This document shows, piece by piece, positions 19,799 to 28,802 of a DNA stretch of 64,000 bases (positions within the stretch are counted from its first letter, which is position 1; every line of letters starts with the position of its first letter). This stretch comes from Paraburkholderia silvatlantica (GTDB lineage: Bacteria > Pseudomonadota > Gammaproteobacteria > Burkholderiales > Burkholderiaceae): assembly GCF_003096715.1 (NCBI RefSeq), contig NZ_QEOL01000014.1, positions 62,001 through 126,000 of the forward strand, read 5' to 3'. A program made the translations under genes and the position numbers. The notes beneath the pieces are model-generated. The model searched no databases and had not been told where the DNA came from. It saw only the letters and a program-made list of their open reading frames with translations.

Positions 19799-20569
19799 TC
19801 ACCGGGCACCCGGCATGGCCGCAACGAGCGACGCGAGCCAGCCGATCAACGCTTCGACCGAGTCGACGCGCGCCTGCGCGATGGAGTCGCCGCCGCCGAC
19901 CTTGATCGACAGCCCGCCCAGCGCGTTGACGACGGCGAAGCCCTTCTCGTCGGTCAGGTCGTCGCCGGCGAACACCGGGCGGCGGCCCGCGAACGGCGGC
20001 TCGCCGAGGAATGCGCGCAGGGCGCGGCCCTTGTCGACGTCCTTCGGCTTGATTTCGTAGACCATCTTGCCCGGCTGCAGCACGTAGGCGTCGGCGTAGT
20101 CGGCGGCAAGGCGCTCGGTCGCGGCGCGCGCGGTGCCCTCGTGTTCCGGGGCGTTCCGGTAGTGCAGCGCGAGCGACGCGCCCTTGATCTCGAGCAGCAT
20201 GCCCGCATGCGTGCGCACCACCTCCGCGAGCACCTGCTCCATGTGCAGCAAGCGCTCGTCGTTGAAGCCGACGCGCTGCGTGTCGCCGTTGGCGTCGCGC
20301 CGCTCCGCGCCGTGCAGGCCGGCCACGGGCAGATCGGGCATGCCGAGAAAACCATCGATGCTCTCGATGCCGCGCCCGGAGACGATCGCCACCGCGCCGT
20401 GCGTCGCGCGGCGCAACTCGCGCAGGTGCGCGAGCATGTCCGGACGGACGAGCACGCCATCGGGCGTGGGCGCGAGATCGACGAGCGTGCCGTCGAAATC
20501 GAAGAAAAATGCCGTCTGTTCAGGCGGCAGGACTGCCGGAAGTGCTTGCATTGCGTTCTTTTCACCCAT
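19799..20569 (-). CDS. otsB: Trehalose-6-phosphate phosphatase
   Basis: The 256-residue HAD-superfamily phosphatase removes phosphate from trehalose-6-phosphate. Motif I is FFFDFDGTLVDLAPTPD, with both catalytic Asp residues. Motif II is in AIVSGRG, and motif III/IV is in PVFAGDDLTDEKGF. The cap segment has GLHGAERRD, and LVVYEIKP-like sequence reads here as MVYEIKPKDVDKG. It is upstream of otsA and likely co-transcribed. The start is taken at the ATG at 20569, though the internal Met7 is also possible. Confidence 0.95.
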   Translation of the reverse strand: MGEKNAMQALPAVLPPEQTAFFFDFDGTLVDLAPTPDGVLVRPDMLAHLRELRRATHGAVAIVSGRGIESIDGFLGMPDLPVAGLHGAERRDANGDTQRVGFNDERLLHMEQVLAEVVRTHAGMLLEIKGASLALHYRNAPEHEGTARAATERLAADYADAYVLQPGKMVYEIKPKDVDKGRALRAFLGEPPFAGRRPVFAGDDLTDEKGFAVVNALGGLSIKVGGGDSIAQARVDSVEALIGWLASLVAAMPGAR

Positions 20570-20842
20570 CGGCCTGCTGGCCGGGTATGGCCCCGGGCTG
20601 CGCCCAGGGAAAGTGTGCGAATCTTACCGCGCCTTGGATCGATTATCGAGAAAGTGCGGGGCTGACCGCCTGTGCAGGCATCCCGGGACTCGGAGATGCG
20701 GCATATCGACGCGAGCGATCCGTGCGACCGGGGCGCTCGCGACCGCGCGGACCCAATTTTGATACAGTCGCAGCGGCAAGCCGGGCCCGGCGTTCTGAGC
20801 GAGCGCGGCCAACGTAGTCCAATCGAGCCGACGAGGTTGCCC

Positions 20843-21505
20843 TTGTTCCCCACCTTCGATCCCGCGCTGCGCACGTTCCGCACCCGCCTGAGCGGTCGCC
20901 TTCGCGGCGGCATGCGCAGCCTGCGGCATGCGGCGGCGGTGGCGGGCACGGTGCTGCTTGCGGCGTGCTCGCATCCGGGCGAACCGTGGCAGCTCACGAA
21001 CGTGAGCGGCCATCTGCCCGACCTCGACTTCGCGCTCACGGCCGACAACGGCCAAAGCGTGACGGGCGCCAGTTTTCGCGGAGACACGACGCTCGTCTAC
21101 TTCGGCTACACGCACTGCCCGGATGTCTGTCCGGAAACCATGGCGCGCCTGATGCAGGTTATAGCGAAGCTCGGCCCCGAGGCGGACAAAGTGCGGATAC
21201 TCTTCATCAGCGTCGATCCGGCGCGCGACACGCCGCAGGCACTGCACGCCTATGTCGGCGCGTTCGACGCCCGGCATGCGCGCGGCCTGACCGGCACGGA
21301 CGCCCAGATCGAGTCGCTCGCGCGGCGCTACCGCGTGGCCTACCAGATGGAAAAGCGCGGCCCCGACGGCAGCTACGAAGTCACGCACAGTTCGGCCGTC
21401 TATGTGTTCGACGCGCAAGGCCACGCGCGCCTGCTCGCCACCGACCACGACACACCGGACGCAATCGCGCATGACCTGCGCCGCGTCATCAACGACACGG
21501 CGTGA
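20843..21505 (+). CDS. SCO1/SenC family copper-binding lipoprotein
   Basis: SCO proteins deliver copper to the CuA site of cytochrome c oxidase and have a thioredoxin fold. Here the copper ligands are the Cys pair in THCPDVCPE and the His in EVTHSSAVYVFD. A lipoprotein signal (AAAVAGTVLLAAC) sits about 43 residues in from the chosen start. The start is uncertain. The TTG at 20843 has GAGG six bases upstream, giving 220 residues. An ATG at 20912 would give a compact 23-residue signal but has no clear Shine-Dalgarno. The next genes, PCu(A)C chaperone and CtaG-like protein, act in the same copper delivery route. Confidence 0.9.
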   Translation: MFPTFDPALRTFRTRLSGRLRGGMRSLRHAAAVAGTVLLAACSHPGEPWQLTNVSGHLPDLDFALTADNGQSVTGASFRGDTTLVYFGYTHCPDVCPETMARLMQVIAKLGPEADKVRILFISVDPARDTPQALHAYVGAFDARHARGLTGTDAQIESLARRYRVAYQMEKRGPDGSYEVTHSSAVYVFDAQGHARLLATDHDTPDAIAHDLRRVINDTA

Positions 21506-21571
21506 GCGCGTGCGGTCTCGCCGGCTCAATCATCGGGTTTTGATGCAACAGCAATCGCAACAGGAAACGTC

Positions 21572-22039
21572 ATGACGAAGAACCTCAAATCACTCACCGT
21601 CTCGCTCGGCTGCGCGCTGAGCACCTTCGGCGCGCTCGCCGCCTTCGCGAGCGCCGCACACGCCGCGGCCGGCACGCTGAGCGCGCAAGGCGCATGGGTG
21701 CGCTGGCTGCCCAACGACCTCCCGGCCGCAGGCTACGTAACGCTCAAGAACGACGGCGACCAGCCGGTCGATCTCGTGGGTGTATCGAGCGACGCTTATG
21801 GCATGGTCATGCTGCATCAGACGGTTTCGAACGGCTCGACGCAGAAGATGGTCATGGTGCACAAGGCGACGGTGCCTGCGCACGGCACGCTCGCCATCGC
21901 GCCGGGCGGCTACCACCTGATGCTGGAGAAGGCGAAACACAAGGTCGCGCCGGGCGACACGGTGAACGTGAAGCTGCAGTTCTCGGACGGCGAAACGCTC
22001 GACACGCCGTTCGCAGTCAAGCCGCCCTCCGGGCAGTAA
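21572..22039 (+). CDS. Periplasmic copper chaperone PCu(A)C
   Basis: The 155-residue protein has a cleavable signal peptide (residues 1 to about 33, ending AHAAA) and a PCuAC (DUF461) beta-sandwich domain. The Cu(I) site motif of the family, H(M)X10MX21HXM, appears as MLHQTVSNGSTQKMVM and later GGYHLMLEKAKH. It hands Cu(I) to SCO or directly to CuA of cytochrome oxidase in the periplasm. It lies 66 bp after the SCO gene and about 100 bp before the CtaG-like gene, all on the plus strand, so a single transcript is likely. Confidence 0.93.
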   Translation: MTKNLKSLTVSLGCALSTFGALAAFASAAHAAAGTLSAQGAWVRWLPNDLPAAGYVTLKNDGDQPVDLVGVSSDAYGMVMLHQTVSNGSTQKMVMVHKATVPAHGTLAIAPGGYHLMLEKAKHKVAPGDTVNVKLQFSDGETLDTPFAVKPPSGQ

Positions 22040-22140
22040 GGCCGCCGCCATGCCAGCGCGCGCACCTTTGCCGCATTTGCCACCGCATCGGCCATTAGCT
22101 GCGCGCGCAAGCATGTTGAATCCGCGATGAGGCCGCCGCC

Positions 22141-23034
22141 ATGCTCGCGATGACCCTGCTCTACTGGCTCCAGCCCTGGGAGCCCTCGCCGACCGTGATG
22201 ATCTGCACCCTGCTTGCGGCGGTGCTGTTCGTGCGCGGCAAGCGGCACGCGCAGGTGTCGCTTGCACGCCAGATCTCGTTCTGGTTCGGGCTTGGCGCGC
22301 TCTACGTCGTGCTGCATACGCGTCTCGACTACTATTTCGAGCACGAGTTCTTCATGCATCGCGCGCAGCACCTGGTGCTGCACCATCTGGGGCCGTTCTT
22401 CGTTGCGCTCGCCTACCCGGGCGCGGCGCTGCGCGCGGGCATTCCGTTCGGGTGGCGGCAGCGCTTCGTGCGCCCCGCGCTCGCCGCGCGGCCCGTGCGC
22501 GTGGCGCTCGACATCGTCATGCATCCCGTCGTCGCGGTCGGGCTCTTCGTCGGGCTCATCTATTTCTGGCTCTTTTCGCCCATCCACTTCATCGCGATGC
22601 TCGACTGGCGTCTCTACCGCGTCATGAACTGGAGCATGGTGATCGACGGGCTGCTGTTCTGGTGGCTCGTGCTCGACTCGCGCCCCGCGCCGCCCGCGCG
22701 CCTCTCGCCGGGCAAGCGCGTGCTCGTCGTGATCGCGGCGATTCCGCCACAGATCGTGCTCGGCGCGTTCATCTTCTTCACGCCGCGCGAGCTTTACCCG
22801 GTTTATTCGATCTGCGGCCGCGCGTTCACCTGGCTATCGCCCATGCGCGACCAGCAGATCGGCGGGCTGCTGCTGTGGATTCCGGGGTCGATGATGAGCG
22901 TGGTCGGCGCACTGGTCGCGCTGCGCCACTGGATGCGGCTATCCGCGCGTGGACGCTTGCAGCGGGAGCGGCGCAGCGGCATGCGTGCGGCCGACGGCGA
23001 GCGTCAGGAGGAAGGGCGCACCCTGCGCACGTAA
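22141..23034 (+). CDS. Cytochrome c oxidase assembly protein, CtaG/Caa3 type
   Basis: The 297-residue integral membrane protein has about seven hydrophobic segments and belongs to the caa3-type CtaG family (PF09678), as judged from MHRAQHLVLHHLGPFFVALAYPG with its clustered His residues. Further on it has DIVMHPVVAVGLFVGLIYFW. This family is distinct from Cox11-type CtaG and is thought to help metal insertion into oxidase. It completes a three-gene set with SCO and PCu(A)C. The last 40 residues are charged and probably cytoplasmic. The ATG at 22141 is used, and Met4 is also possible. Confidence 0.88.
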   Translation: MLAMTLLYWLQPWEPSPTVMICTLLAAVLFVRGKRHAQVSLARQISFWFGLGALYVVLHTRLDYYFEHEFFMHRAQHLVLHHLGPFFVALAYPGAALRAGIPFGWRQRFVRPALAARPVRVALDIVMHPVVAVGLFVGLIYFWLFSPIHFIAMLDWRLYRVMNWSMVIDGLLFWWLVLDSRPAPPARLSPGKRVLVVIAAIPPQIVLGAFIFFTPRELYPVYSICGRAFTWLSPMRDQQIGGLLLWIPGSMMSVVGALVALRHWMRLSARGRLQRERRSGMRAADGERQEEGRTLRT

Positions 23035-23073
23035 AGGAATCGAGGTCCCGCGCAAGGTGCGATGAACGTTAAG

Positions 23074-23562
23074 TCAGGCCGAGCGCATCCACACGTGCGC
23101 AATGCCGTCCTCGTCGTGAATCTCGCCAACGGGTGAAAAGCCGAACGCGCCGTAGAACCTCTGCAGATGCGCCTGGGCATGCAGACGCATCGCGACGTGC
23201 GGCCATTGGCGCGCGATCTGCGCGATGGCGCGTTCGAGCAGCGCGTTGCCGAGCTTGATGCCGCGGTGGTTTCGCGACGTCACCACGCGGCCGATGCGCA
23301 CGTCGGCGTCCTGCGCGTCGGGCAGCAGCACGCGCAAATAGCCCGCAAGCTCTCGCACGCCGCCCTGCTCGCTCCATGCGAACAGATGCCACGCGCCGAA
23401 GTCGAGACCGTCGATATCGCCATACACGCAGTTCTGCTCGACGACGAACGCGTCGGAGCGCAGCTTGAGCATGGCGTAGACCTCGCGCGCGTCGAGCGCA
23501 TCAAAGGCTTTCCATTGCCAGTCGAATTGGGGCAGCGGCAAGGCGGTGGACTGCACGGTCAT
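23074..23562 (-). CDS. elaA: GNAT family N-acetyltransferase, ElaA type
   Basis: The 162-residue protein resembles E. coli ElaA in length and sequence type: FDALDAREVYAMLKLRSDAFVVEQNCVYGDIDGLD near residues 19-53. The acetyl-CoA binding motif A (RIGRVVTSRNHRGIKLGNALL) sits near 88-108. The ending, RFYGAFGFSPVGEIHDEDGIAHVWM, is also typical. The substrate is unknown. It converges with the CtaG-like gene, with only 39 bp between stops, and starts from an ATG at 23562 with no obvious operon partner. Confidence 0.88.
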   Translation of the reverse strand: MTVQSTALPLPQFDWQWKAFDALDAREVYAMLKLRSDAFVVEQNCVYGDIDGLDFGAWHLFAWSEQGGVRELAGYLRVLLPDAQDADVRIGRVVTSRNHRGIKLGNALLERAIAQIARQWPHVAMRLHAQAHLQRFYGAFGFSPVGEIHDEDGIAHVWMRSA

Positions 23563-23733
23563 GGTCGGTGATTTCCCTCAAAGCATCGTCAATGACGACG
23601 ATTATGCCGCGCGCCGCGCGCGCCACAAACCTGCCACTGTGTGCACAGCGCTCACTTGCGCCGGCCGCGATCTCTTCGAAAAAGAAGCCCAGCGCGTCGA
23701 TGTATCGAGAAAAACGCAGCAAAGCGGGCACAA

Positions 23734-23768
23734 AAAACAAAAGCCACCCGTAGGTGGCTTTTGTTTTG
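23734..23768 (-). terminator. Terminator of the tRNA-Gly-Gly-Cys transcript
   Basis: The palindrome AAACAAAAGCCACC, loop CGTA, GGTGGCTTTTGTTT reads as a stem with T-rich 3' flank on the minus strand, just past tRNA-Cys. Confidence 0.8.
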
Positions 23769-23772
23769 CATC

Positions 23773-23846
23773 TGGAGGCGCGAGCCGGAGTCGAACCGGC
23801 CTACACGGCTTTGCAGGCCGCTGCATAACCGCTTTGCTATCGCGCC
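23773..23846 (-). tRNA. tRNA-Cys (anticodon GCA)
   Basis: The 74-nt minus-strand sequence starts GGCGCGATAGCAAAGC. It has an anticodon arm of GGC-CTGCAAA-GCC (anticodon GCA) and a T arm with GGTTCGACTCC. It ends CGCGCC followed by T and an encoded CCA. It is the last tRNA of the minus-strand cluster. Confidence 0.95.
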
Positions 23847-23955
23847 AGAAGCGGACTGACCGGAGTGCGACAAACATGAGGCAAACTGCTTGCGCCCGCA
23901 ACGACCGGACAGATTTGTTTGATGGCTTGATGCGCCGACCAAAGCCTGCCAAACA

Positions 23956-23980
23956 AAAAGGGAAGCGCTGCTTCCCCTTG
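23956..23980 (-). other. Hairpin between tRNA-Gly and tRNA-Cys
   Basis: The stem GGGAAGC, loop GCT, GCTTCCC lies in the tRNA spacer and may be a processing signal or a partial terminator. Confidence 0.4.
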
Positions 23981-23985
23981 GCATT

Positions 23986-24061
23986 TGGAGCGGGAGACGA
24001 GTCTCGAACTCGCGACCTCAACCTTGGCAAGGTTGCGCTCTACCAACTGAGCTACTCCCGC
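23986..24061 (-). tRNA. tRNA-Gly (anticodon GCC), copy 2
   Basis: The 76-nt minus-strand cloverleaf begins GCGGGAGTAGCTCAG. It has the anticodon arm CAACCTTGCCAAGGTTG (anticodon GCC), the T arm GAGTTCGAGACTC and an encoded CCA. It is identical over its whole length to the copy at 24141-24216. Confidence 0.96.
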
Positions 24062-24140
24062 AAATGTCCTGCTTTACTGCGACTTTTACTGCTTCGGCAC
24101 TTCGTCTTTCGTTACTGCAAAAACGCCGCACCTAAAATTC

Positions 24141-24216
24141 TGGAGCGGGAGACGAGTCTCGAACTCGCGACCTCAACCTTGGCAAGGTTGCGCTCTACCA
24201 ACTGAGCTACTCCCGC
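24141..24216 (-). tRNA. tRNA-Gly (anticodon GCC), copy 1
   Basis: The same 76-nt sequence as the copy at 23986-24061. It is first in the cluster after the promoter. The two spacers differ in sequence, so the duplication is limited to the tRNA itself. Confidence 0.96.
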
Positions 24217-24322
24217 ATACCTGCTTCAGACTTTGCCGATTTTTCAGCTAACTTCGGCTTATCTTCCGCGATCTCTACCGCATCTGCTCACTTGCTACCG
24301 TGTCGTGCAGCGCAGAAGTGAG

Positions 24323-24351
24323 ATTATGTATAACCCGCAGAATCGTGTCAA
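24323..24351 (-). promoter_or_regulatory. Strong promoter for the tRNA-Gly-Gly-Cys cluster
   Basis: On the minus strand a perfect TTGACA (24351-24346), a 17-bp spacer and CATAAT (24328-24323) lie between pgsA and the first tRNA. The expected start is near 24316. The -10 and following bases, CATAATCTCACT, match those at the tRNA-Val promoter. Confidence 0.85.
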
Positions 24352-24384
24352 CCCCTTCGTGTGATCTTTTTGGAAAATGGGGAT

Positions 24385-24975
24385 TCACAAGCTCCCCCGT
24401 TCGCGGATCTGGGGCCACGCGAGCTTCATGTAGTAGAGCATCGACCAGATCGTGAGGAACGCGGCCACGTAGATGAGCCACGCACCCCACACGCGCGAGT
24501 CGAATAGCGTCACGCCGCCGAGCGTAAGCGGCGCGTAGAACAACAGCATGGGAATCGCGACCATCTGGCACGCGGTCTTGAACTTGCCGAGCGAATTCAC
24601 GGCCACGCTCTTCGACGCGCCGATCTGCGCCATCCACTCGCGCAGCGCCGAGATCGCGATTTCGCGTCCGACGATCACAAGCGCGATCACCGCGTCGAGC
24701 CGCTGCAGATGCACGAGCACGAGCAGCGCCGCCGTGACCATGAGCTTGTCCGCGACGGGATCGAGAAATGCGCCGAACGAGGAAGTCTGATTCCACTTGC
24801 GCGCGAGAAAGCCGTCGAACCAGTCGGTGAGCGCCGCCAGCACGAAGAGCAGCATCGCCAGCACGTTCTGCTGCATCGGGGAAAGCATCGTCTGCGGCAG
24901 ATAGAACACACCGACCACGAGCGGAATCGCCAGGATCCGCAGCCAGGTCAGGAGAATCGGAATATTGAACGGCAT
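24385..24975 (-). CDS. pgsA: CDP-diacylglycerol-glycerol-3-phosphate 3-phosphatidyltransferase
   Basis: The 196-residue membrane enzyme makes phosphatidylglycerol phosphate, the first step to phosphatidylglycerol and cardiolipin. The CDP-alcohol phosphatidyltransferase motif DG(X)2AR(X)8G(X)3D(X)3D is visible as DWFDGFLARKWNQTSSFGAFLDPVADK near residues 52-78. Four or more hydrophobic helices span the rest. It lies 122 bp downstream of uvrC on the same strand and upstream of the tRNA cluster. This uvrC-pgsA-tRNA order is shared with E. coli. Confidence 0.96.
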   Translation of the reverse strand: MPFNIPILLTWLRILAIPLVVGVFYLPQTMLSPMQQNVLAMLLFVLAALTDWFDGFLARKWNQTSSFGAFLDPVADKLMVTAALLVLVHLQRLDAVIALVIVGREIAISALREWMAQIGASKSVAVNSLGKFKTACQMVAIPMLLFYAPLTLGGVTLFDSRVWGAWLIYVAAFLTIWSMLYYMKLAWPQIRERGSL

Positions 24976-25097
24976 CGGCTGGCGCTATCTGTCGGGGAGA
25001 GGCAATGATGGGAGATGCAATTGTGCCGCGTCGCCGCACGTGCCACAAGCAACCGTAAGGAATGGCCAGGCCGGACCCGGCCCACGACGCCGCCGCA

Positions 25098-27341
25098 TCA
25101 GTGAAGCTGCTGGTAGATCTGCTCGGCGAGCGAGCGCGAGATGCCCTCCACACTCGCCAGATCCTCCACGCTTGCCGCCATCACGCCGCGCAGGCCGCCA
25201 AAGCGCGCGAGCAGGCGCTGGCGACGCTTCGCCCCCACGCCCTCCAGTTCTTCGAGACGCGAAGTCTGGCGCGTTTTGCCGCGCTTCGCGCGCATACCCG
25301 TGATGGCGAATCGGTGCGCCTCGTCGCGGATCTGCGCGACGAGCATGAGCGCGGCGCTCTCCTTGCCGAGCTCGAGCGGCGCACGGCCATCGGCGAACAC
25401 GAGGGTCTCGAGGCCGACCTTGCGGCCCTCGCCCTTCGCCACGCCCACCAGCATCGCCGGATCGAGACCCAGTTCGGTGAACACCTGGCGCGCGATCTCG
25501 ACCTGCCCCTTGCCGCCGTCGATCAGCACGATGTTGGGCAGCGTGCCGCCGGGCGGCGAAACTTCGACTGCCTCGCTGGCCTCGATGGCTTGCGCCACTG
25601 CATCCGGGTCGGCCGGATCGGGCGCCGGCACGGGCGGCGCGGGCGCGTCGCCGGCTTCGGCGCGCGCCGCTTGCGCGACCATCTTCTCGTAGCGCCGCGT
25701 GAGCACCTGGCGCATGGCGGCGTAGTCGTCGCCGGGCGTGATGCCGGCGATGTTGTAACGCCGGTACTCGGCCGACTGCATCTTGTGATGGTGATAGACC
25801 ACGCATGAGGCCTGCGTCGCCTCGCCCATCGTGTGGCTGATGTCGAAGCACTCGATGCGCAGATGCGCGAGATCGTCCAGTTCGAGCCCGAGCAGTTGCG
25901 CGAGCGTGCGCGTGCGGGCCTGCTGCGAGCCCTGTTCGGAGAGCAGACGCGCGAGCGCGAGCCGCGCGTTCTGTTCGGCCATCGCGAGCCATGCGCGCTT
26001 CTGACCTTGCGGCTGACGCAGCAGCGTGACCTTGTGCCCGGCCTGCTCGCTCAGCACCTCCACGAGTTCGTGGTTCGCGGGCGGATGGCTCACCACCAGC
26101 ACGGGCGGCACGCGGTTGCCGAAGTAGTGCTGCGCGATGAAGGCGTCGAGCACTTCGGATTCGATGCCGATCTCGCGCTTTTTGCGCGCATCCGCCTGCG
26201 ACTCGGGAGCGGGCGTGCCGGCGGGTGTGGCCGATTCAGCATCGCTTGCCGCGTCGTCATCGCCCGCAAGATCGGCCGCCATCGTCAGCGGATCGAGCGG
26301 GTCCGCTTCGAGCGCCGCATCGTCTTGTGCGTCGTCCGCATGCGCCTGCTCGACGTAATCCTCCAGCGTCTTGCGCGCGAGCGCTGGCAGCGACTTCAGC
26401 GCGCTCGCTGCGACCACGGTCTCGCTGTCGATTTCCTGGGCGACGCCGCCCTCCTCGTCGGTCAGCGCGCGCTCCACATGCGCGGGGAAATAAGCCTTGT
26501 CGCCCAGATGCCGGCCGCCGCGCACCATCGCGAGATTCACGCAAACGCGCCCGCCCAGCGCCACCACGGCAAGAATATCGACGTCGCTCTCGCTGCCCGT
26601 TTCGATGGCCTGCTGGTGCAGCACGGTCGAAAGCGAACTCATCTGGTTGCGCACGGACGCCGCCTGCTCGAACTTCAACTCGGAGGCAAACGCGTGCATC
26701 TTCGTCTCCAGTTCCTTCATCACCTCGTTCTGACGGCCCAGCAAAAAGCGCGACGCGTTGTGCACGTCGCGCGCGTAATCCTCTTCGCCGATCGCACCCA
26801 CGCACGGCGCCGTGCAGCGCCCGATCTGATGCAACAGGCAAGGCCGCGTGCGGTTGTTGAACACCGAGTCCTCGCAGGTGCGCAACTGGAACACGCGCTG
26901 CAGGATCTGGATGCTCTCGCGCACCGCCGAGGCGCTCGGAAACGGCCCGAAGTACTGGTTGTGGCGATCCACCGCGCCGCGGTAGTACGCCATGCGCGGG
27001 AACCTGTGCCCCGTGATCTTGAGAAACGGGTATGACTTGTCGTCGCGAAAAAGGATGTTGTAGCGCGGCGTGAGCGCCTTGATGAGATTGTTCTCGAGCA
27101 GCAGCGCCTCGGCCTCGGAACGCGTGACCGTGGTTTCGATGCGCGCGATACGCGTGACCATCATCGCGATGCGCGGGGAAAGCTGCGTCTTGGTGAAGTA
27201 GCTCGACACGCGCTTTTTCAGGTCGCGCGCCTTGCCGACGTAGAGGACCGCGCCCTGCGCGTCGTAGTAGCGATACACGCCCGGCAGATGCGGCAGCTGC
27301 GCGAGCGCCTTTTTCGGGTCGAAAACGTCGGTGTCGGTCAT
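25098..27341 (-). CDS. uvrC: Excinuclease ABC subunit C
   Basis: UvrC makes both incisions in nucleotide excision repair. The N-terminal GIY-YIG nuclease is at residues about 17-95 (GVYRYYDAQGAVLYVGKARDLKKRV). The Cys-containing RTCEDSVFNNRTRPCLLHQIGRCTAPC segment and a UVR domain near 205-240 follow. The C-terminal RNase H-like nuclease has IECFDISHTMGEATQASCVV and LIDGGKGQ, and a helix-hairpin-helix pair ends the protein. At 747 residues it exceeds E. coli UvrC (610). The excess is mainly an Asp/Ala-rich insertion at about 335-395, and a second Pro/Ala-rich stretch at about 560-595. The ATG at 27341 gives a normal N-terminus. Confidence 0.96.
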   Translation of the reverse strand: MTDTDVFDPKKALAQLPHLPGVYRYYDAQGAVLYVGKARDLKKRVSSYFTKTQLSPRIAMMVTRIARIETTVTRSEAEALLLENNLIKALTPRYNILFRDDKSYPFLKITGHRFPRMAYYRGAVDRHNQYFGPFPSASAVRESIQILQRVFQLRTCEDSVFNNRTRPCLLHQIGRCTAPCVGAIGEEDYARDVHNASRFLLGRQNEVMKELETKMHAFASELKFEQAASVRNQMSSLSTVLHQQAIETGSESDVDILAVVALGGRVCVNLAMVRGGRHLGDKAYFPAHVERALTDEEGGVAQEIDSETVVAASALKSLPALARKTLEDYVEQAHADDAQDDAALEADPLDPLTMAADLAGDDDAASDAESATPAGTPAPESQADARKKREIGIESEVLDAFIAQHYFGNRVPPVLVVSHPPANHELVEVLSEQAGHKVTLLRQPQGQKRAWLAMAEQNARLALARLLSEQGSQQARTRTLAQLLGLELDDLAHLRIECFDISHTMGEATQASCVVYHHHKMQSAEYRRYNIAGITPGDDYAAMRQVLTRRYEKMVAQAARAEAGDAPAPPVPAPDPADPDAVAQAIEASEAVEVSPPGGTLPNIVLIDGGKGQVEIARQVFTELGLDPAMLVGVAKGEGRKVGLETLVFADGRAPLELGKESAALMLVAQIRDEAHRFAITGMRAKRGKTRQTSRLEELEGVGAKRRQRLLARFGGLRGVMAASVEDLASVEGISRSLAEQIYQQLH

Positions 27342-27543
27342 CCAGTTTCGGGGACGGGCGGTGCGTCGAGAGAAGTGAGACGTTGCATGGCGCGCCGCCG
27401 TCGCGACGCGTTCATGGCTGTGTCCTAAAATCGCAAGTTTAGATCATTCCATGCCGCACGGAACCTGCGCCGAACTTGCCGGCCGGGCGTTGTGCATGCG
27501 CTTGCAGCACGGCGGTCTGGATTCTCCGCGTCGCCCGCTACCC

Positions 27544-28728
27544 ATGACAGAAGCCTCCCCACCCACCGCCGCCAGCGAGAGCACCATCGCCTGCGACCTC
27601 TTTTGCGCCGTCATCGACAATTTCGGCGACATCGGCGTGTGCTGGCGGCTCGCGCGCCAGCTCGCGCACGAGCACGGCTGGCAGGTGCGCCTGTTCGTCG
27701 ACGACCTGCACGCGTTCCAGAAGCTCTGCCCCGCGCTCGACCCGGACCGCGCCACGCAAACAGTCGAAGGCGTGCTCGTCGAGCACTGGCACGAGCCCGG
27801 GCATGCGGGCGACACGCTGCAGATCGCCGACGTCGTGATCGAGGCGTTCGCGTGCGAGCTGCCAGGCGTCTATGTCGCGGCGATGGCCGAGCGCGCGCGC
27901 AAGCCCGTCTGGCTCGATCTCGAATATCTGAGCGCCGAAGACTGGGTGGCCGACTTTCATCTGCGGCCTTCGCCGCACCCGCGCTACGCGCTCGCCAAGC
28001 ATTTCTTCTTTCCTGGCCTCGGCCCCGGCACGGGCGGCGTGCTCAAGGAGCGCGCGCTCGATGCCGGGCGCGCGGACTTCGAGCGCTCGCACGACGCCCG
28101 CACCGCATGGTGGCAGCGCGCCACGGGCGGTCCGCCACCCGGGCCGGACGCCATCGTGATCTCGCTTTTCGCCTACGAGAACCCCGCCGTCGACCCGCTG
28201 CTCGAGCAATGGCGCGACGGCGCAAAGCCCGTGGTCCTGCTCGTGCCGGAGGGCCGCATCTCTGGCGCGCTCGCGCGCTTTTTCGGGGAGCCGGCGTTTG
28301 GCGCAGGCTCGCAGGCCACACGCGGCGCGCTACGCGCGCACGCGCTTGCGTTCACCGAGCAGCGCGCTTACGACCCTCTGCTTTGGGCGAGCGACCTCAA
28401 TTTCGTGCGCGGCGAGGATTCGTTCGTGCGCGCGCAATGGGCTGCGCGACCGTTCGTATGGCACATCTACCCGCAAGCCGACGACGCCCATCTGCCGAAG
28501 CTCGACGCCGCGCTCGCGCACTACGGCCGCACCCTGCCAGCGGCCCCGCGCGCCGCACTCGAACGCTTCTGGCATGCGTGGAATGGCCGCGGCACGCCGG
28601 ACTGGGCCGATTTTGCGCAGCATCTGCCCGCCTATGCGGCGCGCGCCAACGCCTGGGCCGCCGAACTCGGGCAGGTTGGCGATCTCGCCGGAAATCTCGC
28701 CGAATTCGCAAAAAGTCAGTTAAAATAA
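27544..28728 (+). CDS. earP: EF-P arginine rhamnosyltransferase EarP
   Basis: EarP transfers rhamnose from dTDP-rhamnose to Arg32 of elongation factor P, which EF-P needs to relieve ribosome stalling at polyproline. The 394-residue protein shows the family N-terminus CAVIDNFGDIGVCWRLARQL with the conserved Asp residues. It also has EAFACELPG, WLDLEYLSAEDWV and a C-terminal nucleotide-sugar region with LNFVRGEDSFVRAQWAARPFVWHIYPQ. It is followed 191 bp later by efp, whose product has Arg at position 32, so enzyme and substrate agree. The start is placed at the ATG at 27544. An in-frame ATG at 27451 would add 31 unconserved-looking residues. No strong Shine-Dalgarno is seen at either. Confidence 0.94.
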   Translation: MTEASPPTAASESTIACDLFCAVIDNFGDIGVCWRLARQLAHEHGWQVRLFVDDLHAFQKLCPALDPDRATQTVEGVLVEHWHEPGHAGDTLQIADVVIEAFACELPGVYVAAMAERARKPVWLDLEYLSAEDWVADFHLRPSPHPRYALAKHFFFPGLGPGTGGVLKERALDAGRADFERSHDARTAWWQRATGGPPPGPDAIVISLFAYENPAVDPLLEQWRDGAKPVVLLVPEGRISGALARFFGEPAFGAGSQATRGALRAHALAFTEQRAYDPLLWASDLNFVRGEDSFVRAQWAARPFVWHIYPQADDAHLPKLDAALAHYGRTLPAAPRAALERFWHAWNGRGTPDWADFAQHLPAYAARANAWAAELGQVGDLAGNLAEFAKSQLK

Positions 28729-28802
28729 GCGGTTATCCGACGGCAGCCGTCTCAAGCGCTTCGAGTTTCGCGCCCCTCATCGTGCACGCATGAAAGGGGG
28801 TC

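Noticed and set aside
23773..24216. A genomic island attachment site at the tRNA cluster
   Set aside because: The duplicated tRNA-Gly is a full functional gene, and no integrase or foreign-looking genes flank the cluster.
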